From: Burkholderiaceae bacterium
Lineage (GTDB): Bacteria > Pseudomonadota > Gammaproteobacteria > Burkholderiales > Burkholderiaceae_D
Reading direction: 5' to 3'
Assembly: GCA_019752915.1 (NCBI GenBank)
Contig: JAIELO010000382.1
Coordinates: 1 to 6,907 of the forward strand
DNA: 6,907 nt
The translations under genes and the position numbers were made by a program. Positions 6,100 to 6,907 of the stretch are shown piece after piece (position 1 is the first letter of the stretch; the number at the start of each line of letters is the position of its first letter). Below the pieces are notes generated by a model. That model did no database searches, was not told the origin of the DNA, and saw only the letters and a list, made by a program, of their open reading frames with translations.

Positions 6100-6907
6100 C
6101 TACCGTCATCAAACAGCTTTGCCTCATACCACAGCGTCACAAACAGCACCATGATCACGGGGCCGATAAACAGGCCCACCAGACCCAGCGTTTCAACGCC
6201 GCCCAGAATACCGAACAGTACGGCAAGGAAGGGCAAGCGGGTCGCGTTACCGATCATGCCGGGCCGGACAAAATGGTCCGCGACGAACAGCACGATGCTG
6301 CCCCATACCGCTACTGCCACGGCACCGGCCATCGCACCCTGACTGGCCAGTATCGCGGCGGCAGTCAGAAACGCTAGCGGTGCACCGAAGGGGATAATGG
6401 CCAGTATGCCTGTCACGGCAGCCCAGACGGCTGGCGAGTGCAAGCCGGCCAGCGCATAGGCAATGCCGATCAACACGCCTTCGGCCAGACCGACCAGCAC
6501 CAGTCCATTGACGGTCGCACGGATGGCGGTCGGAATTTTCGCAGCAAAATGCGCCCAGCGTTCTTCGCTCACGCAGTGGCTGCCGATGGCATGGATCTGC
6601 GCACTCAGCGCAGCGCCATCTTTGTAGAAGAAGAACAGGCACAGGAAGGCCAGTCCGAAATCCATCACGCGGTGCATAAAGCCGGCGCCGGCGATTTTAA
6701 TGATGTCGCTGGCCGAATGCAGGCCGTTAAATTCATGCTCGGACAGCAAATGGGCCAGTCCGTGCGGCTGGTTCAGCGTGGCCTGCCACCAGTCGCTAAT
6801 CCAGTCGCCCACCATCGGCAGATGCTGTAACACGGCAGGTACCGGTATGCCCTCGGTATTGGCGGTCACCAAATAACTGGCCAGTTCCGGCGCCTGCCGT
6901 GCGGCCT
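6078..6907 (-). CDS. AI-2E/PerM-family transporter, N-terminus cut by the window edge
   Basis: About 275 codons are visible without a stop up to the right edge, so the start lies outside the window. The family usually has about 350 residues, so roughly 80 N-terminal residues are missing. Recognisable features are the FLFFFYKDG element after a membrane segment, the stretch AVTGILAIIPFGAPLAF, and the C-terminal VRPGMIG, TRLP, FGILGGVETLGLVG and FIGPVIM motifs, characteristic of the AI-2E family (Pfam PF01594; YdiK, PerM, TqsA). At least five or six hydrophobic helices are visible, so it is an inner-membrane protein. Family members export or exchange diverse small solutes or ions, and the name AI-2E comes from one member, so the substrate is unknown. 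The stop TGA is at 6078-6080, convergent with the small SOS gene. A TTG at 6872 is in frame but lies inside the conserved region and is not a credible start. Confidence 0.88.
   Translation of the reverse strand, partial: AARQAPELASYLVTANTEGIPVPAVLQHLPMVGDWISDWWQATLNQPHGLAHLLSEHEFNGLHSASDIIKIAGAGFMHRVMDFGLAFLCLFFFYKDGAALSAQIHAIGSHCVSEERWAHFAAKIPTAIRATVNGLVLVGLAEGVLIGIAYALAGLHSPAVWAAVTGILAIIPFGAPLAFLTAAAILASQGAMAGAVAVAVWGSIVLFVADHFVRPGMIGNATRLPFLAVLFGILGGVETLGLVGLFIGPVIMVLFVTLWYEAKLFDDGRPVATPR

Noticed and set aside
6078..6872. TTG 6872 as the start of the permease
   Set aside because: The frame stays open to the right edge and about 80 residues of the usual N-terminus would be missing, so the gene is cut by the window rather than starting there.

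Overview
The window is GC-rich, gene-dense chromosomal DNA. It most likely comes from a betaproteobacterium, possibly Neisseriales or Burkholderiales. Three things suggest this: a Gcr-type 'site-specific recombinase' membrane protein (a family seen mainly in betaproteobacteria), LexA operators of the CTGT-N8-ACAG class used by beta- and gammaproteobacteria, and the codon choice. No insertion sequence, CRISPR array, tRNA or rRNA is visible.

Layout. On the + strand, positions 1-3133 hold the last codons of an upstream frame, a Gcr-family membrane protein (39-1724), and two bases later a phospholipase D / cardiolipin-synthase-like lipoprotein (1727-3133). Converging on these from the right is a tight three-gene - strand operon. 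Transcription runs PAP2-family lipid phosphatase (about 5645 down to 4854), then diacylglycerol-kinase-family lipid kinase (about 4861 down to 3974), then a calcineurin-like metallophosphoesterase (3964-3152). Genes in this operon overlap or nearly touch, and the kinase appears to use a CTG start behind a strong Shine-Dalgarno sequence. Positions 5646-5780 are an AT-rich divergent intergenic region with two tandem, near-consensus LexA boxes. To its right a 74-residue protein of unknown function (5781-6005, +) begins. It is followed by the 3' part of an AI-2E/PerM-family permease (6078-6907, -), which runs off the right edge.

How the genes may work together. Cardiolipin synthase, PAP2 phosphatase and lipid kinase all act on phosphatidyl or phosphorylated lipid substrates, so the middle of the window looks like a membrane-lipid remodelling neighbourhood. 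The main candidate for something undescribed is the small ORF at 5781-6005. It has a good ribosome binding site, an extended -10 promoter and two LexA operators upstream, so it looks like a DNA-damage-inducible small protein that I do not recognise. The same operators lie about 45 bases upstream of the lipid operon and could also control it.
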